Shown one piece after another: positions 12,146 through 24,728 of a DNA stretch of 64,000 bases (the first letter of the stretch is position 1; each line of letters starts with the position of its first letter). The DNA comes from Omphiscola glabra. Taxonomy: Eukaryota; Mollusca; Gastropoda; Lymnaeidae. Both the position numbers and the translations under genes were made by a program. The stretch spans positions 17,453,813 to 17,517,812 of the forward strand of contig OZ024807.1 of assembly GCA_964017045.1 (NCBI GenBank), given 5' to 3'. The notes under the pieces were generated by a model, which was not told the DNA's origin, did no database searches, and saw only the letters and a program-made list of their open reading frames with translations.

Positions 12146-12295
12146 GAAGATATAATGATATATCTGATGTAGGATTTATCAGCAGACAACACAATGAAGA
12201 CTTATCAAGATGCGGTTCTAAAGAGAGAATATTAAAAAAAAGTATTTGCGAAATAGATTAAACAACCGCTAAAAACAACGGTTTTCCTGTAAATC

Positions 12296-12642
12296 CTTTA
12301 TAAAGTGTTATATAAAGTGTTATGTAAAGTGTTATATAAAGTGTTATATAAAGTTTTTAAATAAAGTGTTATATAAAGTATAATATAAAGTGTTTAAATA
12401 AAGTGTTATATAAAGTGTTTAAATAAAGTGTTATATAAAGTATAATATAAAGTGTTATATAAAGTGTTCTATAAAATGTTATAGTAAGTGTTATATAAAG
12501 TGTTATATTAAGTGTTATATAACGTGTTATATAAAGTGTTAATAAAGTATAATATAAAGTGTTATATAAAGTGTTATATCAAGAGTTATATAAAGTGCTA
12601 TATATAAAGTGTTATATAAAGTGTTATATTAAGTGTTATATG
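12296..12642. repeat. AT-rich minisatellite, 11-12 bp unit
   Basis: TATAAAGTGTTA repeats, about 28 copies with one- and two-base length variants. Confidence 0.92.
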
Positions 12643-13095
12643 GAGTAATGGGGAGTGGGGCTGAATTTTCTTTTTCATACCACTGAACTTTATTTATATT
12701 CTAGTTCACTCCTACTTTCACACAGATGAATTTTCTTAACCACTCATTTTAGAAAAACAAAAGAAAATATTACGCATCAAACACAATTGCGATATCTTTT
12801 TTAAAAGAAGCTCATTTTGGGCAGTTATCGGGAATATCATTTTATCTTCCGCTTGAAAAAACAAGAAAAATAATTTTTGGTGTTGGGGATTGTGGCTAAA
12901 ATTTTTTGATAAAATGTGTTGTCATCGGCATCGAGTCTACGAGTCTATGTGCCAAGTTTCAGCTCGATATGTTGACGGGAAGTCGGTTCCATCAGCAATC
13001 CGAAAGTTTTGCCAGTTCGCCACTCAAGAACAAAAGCGAAAGTAATATAAAGGATTTCAAAAGACAACATTTTGTCTTAACACATCAGACTGAGA
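12643..13095. other. Unassigned interval
   Basis: No gene or repeat recognised. Confidence 0.45.
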
Positions 13096-13650
13096 GACCA
13101 TCATATGAAGTGACCATCACATCACATTAGATGACCATCACATCCCACTGAGAGACCATCACATCCCACTGAGAGACCATCACATTGAGAGATCATCACA
13201 TCACATTGACTGACCATCATATCACACTGAGAGACCATCACATTGAGAGAATATCACATCAAATTGAGTGGCCATCTCATCTCATTGAGTGACCATCACC
13301 TCACATTGAGTGACCATCGCATACCACTCAAAGACCATCACATTGAGTGACCATCACATGACATTGAGTGACCATCACATCTCATTGAGAGACCATCACA
13401 TTAAGTGACCATCACATCACATTAACTGACCATCACATCACATTGAGTGACCATCAAATCACATTGAATGACCATCACATCACACTGGGAGACCTTCACA
13501 TTAAGTGACCATCACATCACATAAATGACCATCACATCACACTGGGAGACCATCAATTCACATTGAGTGACCATCACATCACACTGACAGACCATCACAT
13601 TAAGCGACCATCTCATCACACTGAGTGACCATCACTTTCGATTGAGTGGA
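13096..13650. repeat. Minisatellite, about 21-bp unit
   Basis: GACCATCACATCACATTGAG units with frequent single-base and short-deletion variants, about 25 copies. Confidence 0.93.
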
Positions 13651-14132
13651 CCTTTTATGGACAAGTTTAAACTCAAAAGGAAGGAGAATAAAAAGATAGC
13701 TGAGCTGTTTATTGTGACTGGTGAGCCAATGAGCCATTGTATAACTTGTTCTCCCAAGAGATCACATCTTCAACACATTTCTTGTCATTTAATAACTATC
13801 GATAATGTCTTTTTAAATAAAAAGTTTAACTTAATAACCAATCCCTCCACCACCACCCCACACACACACGAACGCATGAACTTACGAACATACAAACAAG
13901 GATGACTTCGCATGGTGAGCATCCAATTTGTAAAACACTCACATCTCCCCCCTACCGTGAAACATTTTCACACGCAGTCCCTACAAACGACGGCGCTGTG
14001 ATCAAATATTAGCCGCCCCCCGAGAACAGGAGACACGTCACACACACAACGTGACCTCCTGACTCCTACCTGACATGGTATCTAAACAAATACGACATAC
14101 AATAATTCGATGGGGACGTGCAAGGAAATACC

Positions 14133-14735
14133 AGTGTGAGGTCTGTATGTAGAATGTTAGTGGGGGGTCTGTATGTAGGATGTCAGTGTGAGGTCTGTAT
14201 GTAGGATGTCAGTGTGAGGTCTGTGTGTAGGATGTCAGTGTGAGGTCTGTATGTAGGATGTCAGTGTGAGGTCTATATGTAGGATGTCAGTGTGAGGTCT
14301 GTGTGTAGGATGTCAGTGTGAGGTCTGTGTGTAGGATGTCAGTGTGAGGTCTGTGTGTAGGATGTCAGTGTGAGGTCTGTATGTAGAATGTCAGTGTGTG
14401 GAATGTATAAAGAATGTCAGTGTGTGGAATGTATAAAGAATGTCAGTGTGTGGAATGTATAAAGAATGTCAGTGTTACTGTTACCTCTCTATGTAGAATG
14501 TCAGTGTGTGGAATGTACGAAAAATGTCAGGGTTACTTGTAAGGTGTATGTAGAATGTCAGTGTGCGGTATGTATGAATAATGTCATTGTTACTGTTAGC
14601 TCTCTATGTAGAATGTCAGTGTACGGTCTGTATATAGAATGTTACTGTTACTGCTAGGTCTGTATGTAGAATGTCGGTGTTACTGTTAGGTCTGTAAGTA
14701 GAATGTGAGTGTTACATTTAGGTCTGTATCTAGAG
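14133..14735. repeat. Minisatellite, 26-bp unit, degenerating rightwards
   Basis: Left part: units GTGAGGTCTGTATGTAGGAT plus GTCAGT. Right part: TGTGTGGAATGTATAAAG and GTTACTGTTA variants. Confidence 0.92.
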
Positions 14736-14949
14736 GTTTAGTGGAGTAATAAAGTTAGACACCAACATCAACTTATTTGTACTTTTGGTCATAGCCTTTC
14801 ATTTCAGTGAATACCTGTTATTTTATGGTAAGATCCAGAGACACACAGCGATTGGTTATCGGAACAATCAGGCTAACACTATTATAACCAACACTTCCTT
14901 GCGACTTATCAATAAGGACATCCTAATGACTTGGGACATATTAATGACT

Positions 14950-15256
14950 GAGGATATCATAAGGTCTTAGGATATCATAATGTCTCAGGATATCATAAGG
15001 TCTCAGGGTATCATAATGTCTCAGGATATCATGTCTCAGGATATCATAAAATCTCAGGATATCATAATGTCTCAGGATATAAATACTCAGGATATCATAA
15101 GGTCTCAGGATATCATAATGTCTCAGGATATCATAATGTCTCAGGATATCATAAAATCTCAGGATATCATAATGTCTCAGGATATCATAATGTCTCAGGA
15201 TATCATAATGTCTCAGGACATCATAATGTCTCTGGATATCATAAAGTCTCAGGATA
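14950..15256. repeat. Minisatellite, 18-bp unit
   Basis: GGATATCATAATGTCTCA, about 17 copies; each unit carries a GATATC palindrome. Confidence 0.95.
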
Positions 15257-16034
15257 CTACCAGTAGAGGAAAGCTGGCAGCATCTGCGGACTAGCATGAG
15301 ACCAATAGAAGAAAGCTAGCAGCATTTGGGGACTAGCGAACACGCAGAAGTAGAGAGAAGCGCACTCGGCCCAGGACTCCCAGTCATTTTAGCTCGCCGC
15401 GTCACTAAGCCAATATTTACCCCATGTCACTGAGGTCTTGCCCACCTTATCTTGTTCATTGGTTCGACAACCGCCACGCTTCAACGGCAACCCCGCCTTG
15501 GTTTTGTCACCAACCTTCTAAAAGCCTGCCAGCTTTTCAGCTAAGTTTGACAATCTTTTGGGTAAAAAAAACCGTTCTAATACGCTGTCATTTTAACACC
15601 GCCTCCACACCCTGACCACAGTACAAACAAAATTGCCTGTGCACGAACACTGCTAAATGACATATATTATTATTATTATTTGTTGTCTTATATAGCGTGG
15701 TACCCCAGCCTAGGGCTAGGCTCACCGCGCTGTACATAAGAATATTAAAAAAGAGACATAATGGTGATATTAACATAAAATACATATATATTATAAAGAA
15801 CAGATGTATAGAGAAAAAACAAAATCCAATGCATATTCACCTCATCCACACCAGAACTTTTAGATGACAAGCCATGGACGGCGGCCAGCAGCAGCGTTTA
15901 TCGTATATATACAGTACGTGAGAATTGATCATACAGAAAATAAAATTAAAATAAAAACAGCCAAATAATTGTGTTTTCCACTCGATTTTCTGACTTAAAT
16001 AAAGAAAAAGACTGGCTAAGTGAAATTCGCATTT
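15257..16034. other. Unassigned interval
   Basis: Contains the hairpin repeat at 15662. No gene recognised. Confidence 0.4.
15662..15740. repeat. Interspersed-repeat-like hairpin
   Basis: A TAT microsatellite is followed by TTATATAGCGTGGTACCCCA and GGCTCACCGCGCTGTAC. AGCGTGGT and ACCGCGCT pair, with AGCCTAGGGCTAGGCT at the tip. It looks like a dispersed element fragment; the family was not recognised. Confidence 0.45.
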
Positions 16035-16284
16035 TAAAAAATGGACCCGGACACGCAGCGCCGCCATTTGCTCCCGGGTCCAGTTAGACTCACTGCTATT
16101 CGGATGTCATTTGTGGTTGTTTATTTTAGTTAAACTGCAGAAGTAAGTTTACAAACATGTAGTCCATTCAATTATCTTTCATTTGATACCTCTTTTTGTC
16201 TTACAAACCCAACAATAATAATTAAAAAAATTTTTTATAACCCCAACCTCTCACTTCTGGTACCCGGTTGCGAATAGCCACTTC
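16035..16284 (+). mobile_element. Fold-back MITE, core and right arm only
   Basis: Core ATGGACCCGGACACGCAGCG, then the right arm with TCGGATGTCATTTGTGGTTG, TACAAACCCAACAATAATAA and the terminus CGAATAGCCACTTC. The left arm is missing. Confidence 0.85.
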
Positions 16285-16406
16285 AATTATTCTACCACAT
16301 TTTCAATGTGTATGTTATTTGTTCCCAATTATACACTATTCTTCTATGTTCAAGACGTGTTAAATAATCGTCAACATTTTTCATATACATGTTCTACTTT
16401 TATTTC

Positions 16407-16625
16407 CCCATGCACACCATGTTTGACTATTTCCCCATGCACACCATGTTTGACTATTTCCCCATGCACACCACGTTTAACTGTGTTCCCGATGTAACTA
16501 TGTTTCACTATTTCCCTATGTACACCATGTTTAACTGTGTTCCTCATGCACACCATGTTTTACTATGTTCCCTATGCCCACCATGTTTAACCATGTTTTA
16601 CTATGTTCCCTATGCACACCATGAT
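16407..16625. repeat. Minisatellite, about 27-bp unit
   Basis: Units with TTCCCCATGCACACCATGTT and TGACTAT; about eight copies, the later ones diverged. Confidence 0.9.
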
Positions 16626-16948
16626 CTATAATGCACCTCTAGATCATTCAGCAGCCAATACATAACAGCGAGTGTGTTCTAGACGTTTCAATACCGGAAG
16701 TGAACAGTATAGTATTTGCTCATCGCTCACGACTTCATGTCCTATTTGATTGACATGCACAGTTCAGGGGTTGGCCGGCAACGCTGTTCTCCAATTGGTG
16801 GCCGCCATACTAACTATGATTCATTCCAGGGTTTCCTGTTATTTCTTTTCAATCCAATTGAATACTTTTAAGAGAAGACATCATGACAAAGGGGAAACAG
16901 CGCTTCTGCATGTGTTGTATTTGCCTATATATTGTCTCATCTTGACAA

Positions 16949-18080
16949 GTCGTTACTGTAAATACTGTAAATACTACAAATTATGTAAAAACTACACAAA
17001 AAAAATGCGAATACTGTACAGACTGTACATACTGTAAATACTGCAAATATTGTAAATACTACAAATAATGCTAATACTGCACACACTGTACATACTGTAA
17101 ATACTGCAAATATTGTAAATGCTACAAATAATGCTAATACTGCACACACTGTACATACTGTAAATACTGCAAATATTGTAAATACTACAAATAATGCTAA
17201 TACTGCACACACTGTACATACTGTATATACTGCAAATATTGTAAATACTACAAATAATGCTAATACTGCACACACTGTACATACTGTATATACTGCAAAT
17301 ATTGTAAATACTACAAATAATGCTAATACTGCACACACTGTACATACTGTAAATACTGCAAATATTGTAAATACTACAAATAATGCTAATACTGCACACA
17401 CTGTACATACTGTATATACTGCAAATATTGTAAATACTGCAAATAATGCTAATACTGCACACACTGTACATACTGTATATACTGCAAATATTGTAAATAC
17501 TACAAATAATGCTAATACTGCACACACTGTACATACTGTAAATACTGCAAATATTGTAAATACTACAAATAATGCTAATACTGCACACACTGTACATACT
17601 GTAAATACTGCAAATATTGTAAATACTACAAATAATGCTAATACTGCACACACTGTACATACTGTAAATACTGCAAATATTGTAAATACTACAAATAATG
17701 CTAATACTGCACACACTGTACATACTGTAAATACTGCAAATATTGTAAATACTACAAATAATGCTAATACTGCACACACTGTACATACTGTATATACTGC
17801 AAATATTGTAAATACTACAAATAATGCTAATACTGCACACACTGTACATACTGTATATACTGCAAATATTGTAAATACTACAAATAATGCTAATACTGCA
17901 CACACTGTACATACTGTAAATACTACAAATATTGTAAATACTACAAATAATGCTAATACTGCACACACTGTACATACTGTAAATACTGCAAATATTGTAA
18001 ATACTACAAATAATGCTAATACTGCACACACTGTACATACTGTAAATACTGGTCATTCTGTAAATATTGTAAATACTGTT
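16949..18080. repeat. 63-bp higher-order repeat made of seven 9-bp monomers
   Basis: About 16 units. Each reads as ACTGTAAAT, ACTGCAAAT, ATTGTAAAT, ACTACAAAT, AATGCTAAT, ACTGCACAC, ACTGTACAT. The left edge contains irregular runs of the 9-mer. The very long minus-strand open frames here come from the 63-bp period and are not genes. Confidence 0.97.
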
Positions 18081-18596
18081 AAAGACAATCAAAACTATTT
18101 TCTATACGTATTTAACCGCATACAATTCAGTGTCATATAATATATATATATATAGATATATGTATATATTACTATTTCAATAATTTACAAAATGTGTAAA
18201 TTGTCCTCATTCACATTTTAATAACATCATCAATTGTGCACAGAACGTAGCCGTCCAATGACTTACAAACACCCTCACAAGTGAGCACACATAAACATGA
18301 TGTATAATGTTATCAACATGATGTATAATGTTATCAACAGCCAACACATCAACATCGAAAAGCTCTCTTTAAGGAAATCGTTTTTTTCCCTACTTGCTCC
18401 ATTACCCGGGAATTTCTAATTTGAGCAGAGTAAGGGAAAATCCCGACTGCACGTGCTCACGAATGAAATGACCAACTTATCCAATTGTGGTCATTTGAAA
18501 AGAAGGCGAAACAATTTCTATTGGAGAATTGAATAAACAGTTAATACTAGAGATTGTGTTTATACAGAATCACGCATTCCTTCAAGACGAGAAATA
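18081..18596. other. Unassigned interval
   Basis: A TA-rich microsatellite near 18138 and a 21-bp duplication (AACATGATGTATAATGTTAT) near 18296-18336. No gene. Confidence 0.45.
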
Positions 18597-19195
18597 TGGA
18601 CTGATACGTATCGTCCTTCATATTGAGTCCAGACAAATGGACTGATACATATCTTCCTTCATATTGAGTCCAGACAAATGGACTGATACATATCTTCCTT
18701 CATATTGAGTCCAGACAAATGGACTGATACATATCTTCCTTCATATTGAGTCCACACAAATGGACTGATACATATATTCCTTCATATTGAGTCCAGACAA
18801 ATGGACTGATACCTATCTTCCTTCATATTAAGTCCAGACAAATGGACTGATACATATCTTCCTTCATATTAAGTCCAGACAAATGGACTAATGCATATCT
18901 TCCTTCATATTGAGTCCATACAAATGGACTAATACATATCTTCCTTCATATTGAGTCCAGACAAATGGACTGATACAAATCATCCTTCATATTGAGTCCA
19001 GACAAATGGACTGATACATATCTTCCTTCATATTAAGTCCAGACAAATGGACTAATACATATCTTCCTTTAAATTGAGTCCAGACAAATGGACTAATACA
19101 TATCTTCCTTTAAATTGAGTCCAGACAAATGGACTAATGCATATCTTCCTTCATTTCAAGACCAGACAAATGGACTAATGCACATTCATATATCC
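18597..19195. repeat. Minisatellite, 41-bp unit
   Basis: About 14 units containing CTTCCTTCATATTGAGTCCA and ACAAATGGACTGATACA. Confidence 0.95.
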
Positions 19196-19249
19196 TTTCA
19201 TATCAGGACCTTATACACCGTGATGCCTGAATTTACACAGTTAAAAAGT

Positions 19250-19440
19250 TGTAAGGAGTGTAAGCAAAACACATACTTTAGTGTAAGCATGCCTTATACT
19301 TATTCTAAGGAAGCCTTATACCATGGTGTAAGCAAGCCTTATATCTTGATGTAAGCATGCCTTATACCTTAGTGTAAGCAAGCCTTATACCTTAGTGTAA
19401 GCAAGCCTTATACCTAAGTGTAAGCAAGCCTTATACCTGA
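19250..19440. repeat. Minisatellite, about 23-bp unit
   Basis: AAGCAAGCCTTATACCTTAG plus TGT, seven to eight copies. Confidence 0.9.
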
Positions 19441-20257
19441 CTCTATTTTCCACACATGTTTTAGTTCCACGTCTCTCTATTCAAGCATGCACATTTTCAT
19501 TGTTTACTTTAAACCAGATCGCAGATTTGTGGTTGAGGGGGCAAGGGACGTAACCACCGGAGACAAACTTGGAAACCTATAAACCATAGAATTTTACAAT
19601 CAGATCCACTCACACTCAAGCCGGCCTCAAATAGGATTGAGTTGACGTCTTTGGGCTCACTGAGGGGAAATGGAAATAACCTGAGGGGTGGGGGGTATGG
19701 GGGAGACGACCCATTAAACTGTTGAGTGCAGAAGAGACACGATTAAATTTCAGGCCGACCAACAACTGATCAGTGAGATGCAATGAGGCGAGTTACAACC
19801 GCAGAGGACGCAGTGTCTGCCGCGACAGACTGATGTATGCAAACCATCAAATATAAAATCCAACCCTCTTTTAATAAGACATAATAATCATAGTTTGCCT
19901 GGACTAAAACTAAAATAAACACAAGATATTTTCACACGAATACTTGAATGATGCGTCACAGAATTAACAAAGTAAGATTAAAGTTTAGAGTCCTTTAAAA
20001 TTAAGATTGAGAGAGTCCCAGGTTATAGAACCGTCGAACATGATTAAAAACCATAGAAAACTGCTAGAACAGAAGAATGTTAAGAGTGTCTTATGACTTT
20101 TTGCTAACACCTAATAGTAACTAACTATGCAAGTCATAAGATGATATTGCTTTTTTTAATAATCCAAATCAATAGAAATTTTGGTTCAGTTACCTTGTAC
20201 ACATCATACATTCAAAATTTGAGTTTTGGAATGTTTTTTAAAAACTTTTATTTGTAT
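19441..20257. other. Unassigned interval
   Basis: No gene or repeat recognised. Confidence 0.45.
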
Positions 20258-20494
20258 CAGGACGAAAGATGAACCATTCTGTGTTTAGCAGGATGATAGA
20301 TGAACCATTCTGTGTTTAGCAGGACGATAGATGAACCATTCTGTGTTTAGCAGGACGATAGATGAACCATTCTGTGTTTAGCAGGACGATAGATGACCCA
20401 TTCTGTGTTTAGCAGGACGATAGATGAACCATTCTGTGTTTAGCAGGACGATAGATGAACCATTCTGTGTTTAGCAGGACGATAGATGAACCCA
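20258..20494. repeat. Minisatellite, 31-bp unit
   Basis: Seven to eight units of CAGGACGATAGATGAACCAT plus TCTGTGTTTAG. Confidence 0.94.
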
Positions 20495-20685
20495 TTATTG
20501 TGTTGTCAGATTCTCCAAGGCGACAATAAAACACGTGACATGAGCAGCCTCGTCTTCACATGTCCACAACTCTTCGAGAGTTCGATCTTATTAGTGGACC
20601 GTCACCGGTATGAAAAACCATGCTCTGAACATGTATTTATCGTACGTCATGCTCTAAACAATGAGTTCTTTTACATTGGAGTCGC

Positions 20686-20762
20686 ATAAAACCATCAGAA
20701 AACACATAGTTATGAGGAGCTGTATTAAAGGGTCGCGGCATTAGGAAGGTTGAGAACCACTG
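20686..20762 (+). mobile_element. SPIN-like hAT fragment, 3' end only
   Basis: Retains AACCATCAGAAAACACATAG, GAGGAGCTGTATTAAAGGGTC-type sequence and the terminal GGTTGAGAACCACTG. The 5' half is absent, so it is a truncated copy. It lies just after the 31-bp array at 20.3-20.5 kb. Confidence 0.85.
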
Positions 20763-21165
20763 TATTACATAACTATCTAAACATTAACTTCTATTACATC
20801 ATTATAAAGCTCACAATGCTGGCAGGGACGTCATTTGGGTAGGGCAATGTGGGGCATTTTCCCCCCGTTCCCTGAATTTGCAGGTTTTATTTAAATTACT
20901 CTCTAAACTGTGCACGTCCAGTAATAAACAACTTAATAATCCGCCAAAGTTTTGGTCCCCCCCCCCCCCCAAACTTTTAAAAACCTGAAATGACGCCCCC
21001 GTTTGCTGGTCCGCACAAAATCAAGTCGAGAAACAAGAAAAATGTCTCCTAGTTTGAGACTCGTTTCAAAAGCATCTTAGCACAAAAAACAAGTTTGTCT
21101 TGGGCATGAACCCCCCCCCCCCCCCCACCCCCAACCCAACCCACACAAACAACCCCGTAGGCCGC

Positions 21166-21206
<41 letters not shown>

Positions 21207-21356
21207 AAGAAAGAAAGAAAGAGAGAGAGAGACTCGCCTGCCCCGTGCCACAGGATCGAGCTCCCCTGGTAAGGGTCTGGTGAGTGACTCCCCGTTGTTC
21301 TGAACTTTCTTTTTGTCAAGGACTTGCGCGCAATCTTTAGTCTTTTTTTCTCCCAA
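20763..21356. other. Unassigned interval with C-runs and a GA tract
   Basis: C homopolymers at about 20958 and 21110, a GA/GAAA microsatellite at about 21165-21230. No gene. Confidence 0.5.
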
Positions 21357-21556
21357 TTTAGGTAGGATATCTATACATATATATATAAGTAATTTAAATT
21401 TAATTTATACCTTTTTGAATGTCTTTTTTTAGTCTTATTTCTTTTTGTTTTACTGATGAAGGCATTTTCCGAAACGTTGACATCAAATTGCTTGTTGTCT
21501 CATTAATCTTCTTGAAACCTTTATCGCAGTTCAACACTCTTAGAATTAGTTAATAT
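21357..21556 (+). repeat. Interspersed retroelement-like 3' end, uninterrupted copy
   Basis: TTTAGGTAGGATAT, a TA-rich tract, then TACTGATGAAGGCATTTTCC and GAAACGTTGAC, then CTTTATCGCAGTTCAACACT. The same ordered blocks recur near 28.3-29.1 kb and, reversed, near 11.45-11.59 kb, so this is a dispersed family. The GATGAAGGC/GAAACG pair is familiar from retroelement 3' ends; the class is not established. Confidence 0.6.
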
Positions 21557-21662
21557 ACCAACAACGTTCGCATTCTAATGAATATATAAACAGCGTTCAC
21601 ATTCTAATGAATATATAAACAACGTTCACATTCGAATGAATATGTAAACAACGTTCACATGC
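21557..21662. repeat. Tandem repeat, about 28-bp unit
   Basis: Four copies of AACGTTCACATTCTAATGAA plus TATATAAAC. Confidence 0.88.
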
Positions 21663-21999
21663 TTTCAGGGTTATAGCACCCTGTGATCGTTTGTCATATC
21701 AAGCATTGGAGTTCTACAAGAACCGAACAAATATCATAGCAATCATTGGAATCCTACAAGCATCGTGCAAACATCCTAGCAATCATTCTAACATTGTCCG
21801 AGACGTCCATCCAGGGAGAGATACCACAGCGTCCCCGAGCGCTAGTATGTCAGGCGTGGCTGGTCATACGTCCATTAATAGGATTGGTCGTCCGATGTTT
21901 GGCTCAGTCAGGTCTACAGCTACAAGTATATCCTGGTGTTGTTCTGGACAGATAGCCTCAGTTGGTAGGTCAATATATTATTGTATAATAAGAACAGGG

Positions 22000-22135
22000 C
22001 TAAAGGCGATGAAACAGCAGGCGCTGAACAGCAACGGATACAACAGGACCTGCTGAACAGCAACGGATACAACAGGACCTGTTGAAATAGCAAGGGATAA
22101 AACAGGACCTGTGGAAATAGCAAGGGATAAAGTAG
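22000..22135. repeat. Tandem repeat, about 28-bp unit
   Basis: Four units with GAACAGCAACGGATACAACA and GGACCTG; a long A-run follows at 22170. Confidence 0.87.
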
Positions 22136-22199
22136 CACACAATCAGCTCGACCGGATAAACCAGCAATGCACAAAAAAAAAAAAAAAAAAAAAAAAATT

Positions 22200-24093
22200 T
22201 TTTAAAATAAGCACCACATAATACAGAACCACAAAAAATAGCACCACATGGAAAAAAATCACCACCATTTCATGTATGGCAACTGTACTTTCAGTGCTAA
22301 GGATTTAGACCAGTGCTATTTGACCACTGGTCAGCAATCCTTTTTCCGGTTTTCAGATATCTCCTGCTGCTCATACTTTAATTAAAATGAAAAACACTTT
22401 TTGCCTCCAAGCATAGCACCATGCCAGACTGGTTTGTAAATCTGTAGTACTCGTCAAACCCCTTACCACCAAGAGCAAGCTGATCTAAAAAAAAATGGCT
22501 ATCGATATAAGGGCACCTAAACCGCCATAATCAAGCTTATAATATAGAAACAGCATTAGTGACGTATACTTGGATGTCTCCAAGGTAGGCTACTCTGTCA
22601 AGAGTCGCTGGACGAAAAGACCGAGTACGAGATTAATTTCCCTTAGATCAAAGCAGCTTACTATATCACATTGAGATGGTTTAATTTGTAGATTCGCCGC
22701 AAGCCAGACGCGTGTCCGTAGGGACAGACAAGACAAAATATGTGACCGCAACAGGCGGGGCTTCTTACACTCAGTCCTTGTAGTATAGCTTGGCTCTTGT
22801 TATCAGAGCTGAACGTTTTTTACTTTTCCTTTCTCTTAATCCTTTTTGATAGATAAAGCTGTGAGGAAAGCGCCGCGGGGGGGTGGGGGGGGGTGGGGGG
22901 GGGAGAGGGGAACTAGGGACTTACTTCAGCTAGGACTTCCAATGTCATGTGTTATTATTAGCTAAATGCTGTTATATATTACAGTTTTGTACAATTTGAA
23001 GTGACAATTAGGACAACAAATACGTTTGATAATACTGATTTCATGGTTTTAATGGGGTTTATTTTTAAAAAAAACTGTTTTCAACATTTGTTTGTAATTT
23101 ATGATTAGATGAGGTAATCCTATGGGGACAAACAACCTAATGGTGCCATACGAGGCAGCAACTCCAAAGTATCAAAGAAGGATAGCAACTATAATTTATT
23201 TCAGAGGGGGCATAACTCAACGTATCTAAAAGGGGCAGAAAAATCCAACAGTGTAATTAAAGGAAGACAACTCCAAAATGTTAAAGAAGTGCGCAAGATT
23301 AAGGCCGTTATATAAAGAAAAATGATGATTAATTAATTTTGTTTGAAAATCAGACACACACACATTGTATTGCATGTGCGCGTATGAGGAGATCAAGTGG
23401 TCAAACACTATGGAAAAAATGTGTTGTGAAACTGTGTACCCTGCATAGATGTCCGGCAGTTTGACATGTCGCTAAATATTGGAGAGATCTGTTCGTATTT
23501 CCTCCTGCACAGATCGATGGTGTAATGATAAGATCCATTTAGTTATGGTCTCCGTGGCTTTCCGCGGCAATAAATTGGATGAGTAAAAAAAGTGTGTGGG
23601 GGGGGGGGGGCACGTTGTGGCCACGCTTAACGCAGTCCGTGGAGGAAGAAAATAATATTTTTAAGGTCTTCTGAGAGAAAAAAAAAATCTGGCCATAAAC
23701 CAGGAGGAAAAAGTCAATAAATATGTGGGGCAAATTTTGATAAAAAAATAAACAAGTTTAGGGCGCAGTGGGGTAGGGGGGTGAGAGGGGGGGAATAGGC
23801 TAGAGGAGTTCCTTGTGGAAAGGTCTGGGGAGAAGGAAACATTTAAAGAAAGCGAAAGCGTGGGTGAAATTTGGTGGTTTGTGGTGGTAAACAGTTTGGG
23901 GTAACATGTAAAAAATAAATCAAAATTGAAACCAGAAGCTTAGATTGACTGCAGAAGTAGATTGTGGTCACACTTTGTAACCTGTATGTGCTGTAAATTA
24001 GTTGTATGTCGTTAAAGAAATTTTGACTAATTGAAAAACGACATGCTCCAAAGAAGATTTTTCTGTCCATAGATCAACTGTCTATTATACAGC
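22200..24093. other. Unassigned interval
   Basis: No gene recognised. G-rich stretches at 22876-22910, 23598 and 23768. Confidence 0.45.
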
Positions 24094-24728
24094 AATGTTT
24101 AGGGAAATGATGTACTAGAACTCAATGTTTAGGGAAATGATGTACTAGAACTCAATGTTTAGGGAAATGATGTACTAGAACTCAATGTTTAGAGAAATGA
24201 TGTACTAGAACTCAATGTTTAGAGAAATGATGCACTAGAACTCAATGTTTAGTGAAATGATGCACTAGAACTCAATGTTTAGAGAAATGATGCACTAGAA
24301 CTCAATGTTTAGTGAAATGATGCACTAGAACTCAATGTTTAGTGAAATGATGCACTAGAACTCAATGTTTAGTGAAATGATGTACTAGAACTCAATGTTT
24401 AGAGAAATGATGCACTAGAACTCAATGTTTAGTGAAATGATGCACTAGAACTCAATGTTTAGTGAAATGATGTACTAGAACTCAATGTTTAGAGAAATGA
24501 TGCACTAGAACTCAATGTTTAGTGAAATGATGTACTAGAACTCAATGTTTAGAGAAATGATGCACTAGAACTCAATGTTTAGAGAAATGATGTATCAGAA
24601 CTCAATGTTTAGAGAAATGGTGTATCAGAAATCACCATTTAGTAAAAGGATGTTCTAGAACTCAATGTTTAGACTAATGATGTACTAGAACTCAATGTTT
24701 AGTGAAATGATGTACTAGAACTCAATGT
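24094..24728. repeat. Minisatellite, 30-bp unit
   Basis: About 21 units of AATGTTTAGTGAAATGATGT plus ACTAGAACTC, differing mainly at two positions (GTGA/GAGA/GGGA and TGTAC/TGCAC). Confidence 0.96.

Noticed and set aside
16937..18092. Two overlapping minus-strand open frames of more than 360 codons
   Set aside because: Both are translations of the 63-bp array. The peptides cycle every 21 residues and the reading is open only because 63 is divisible by three. No start context, splice structure or family resemblance.
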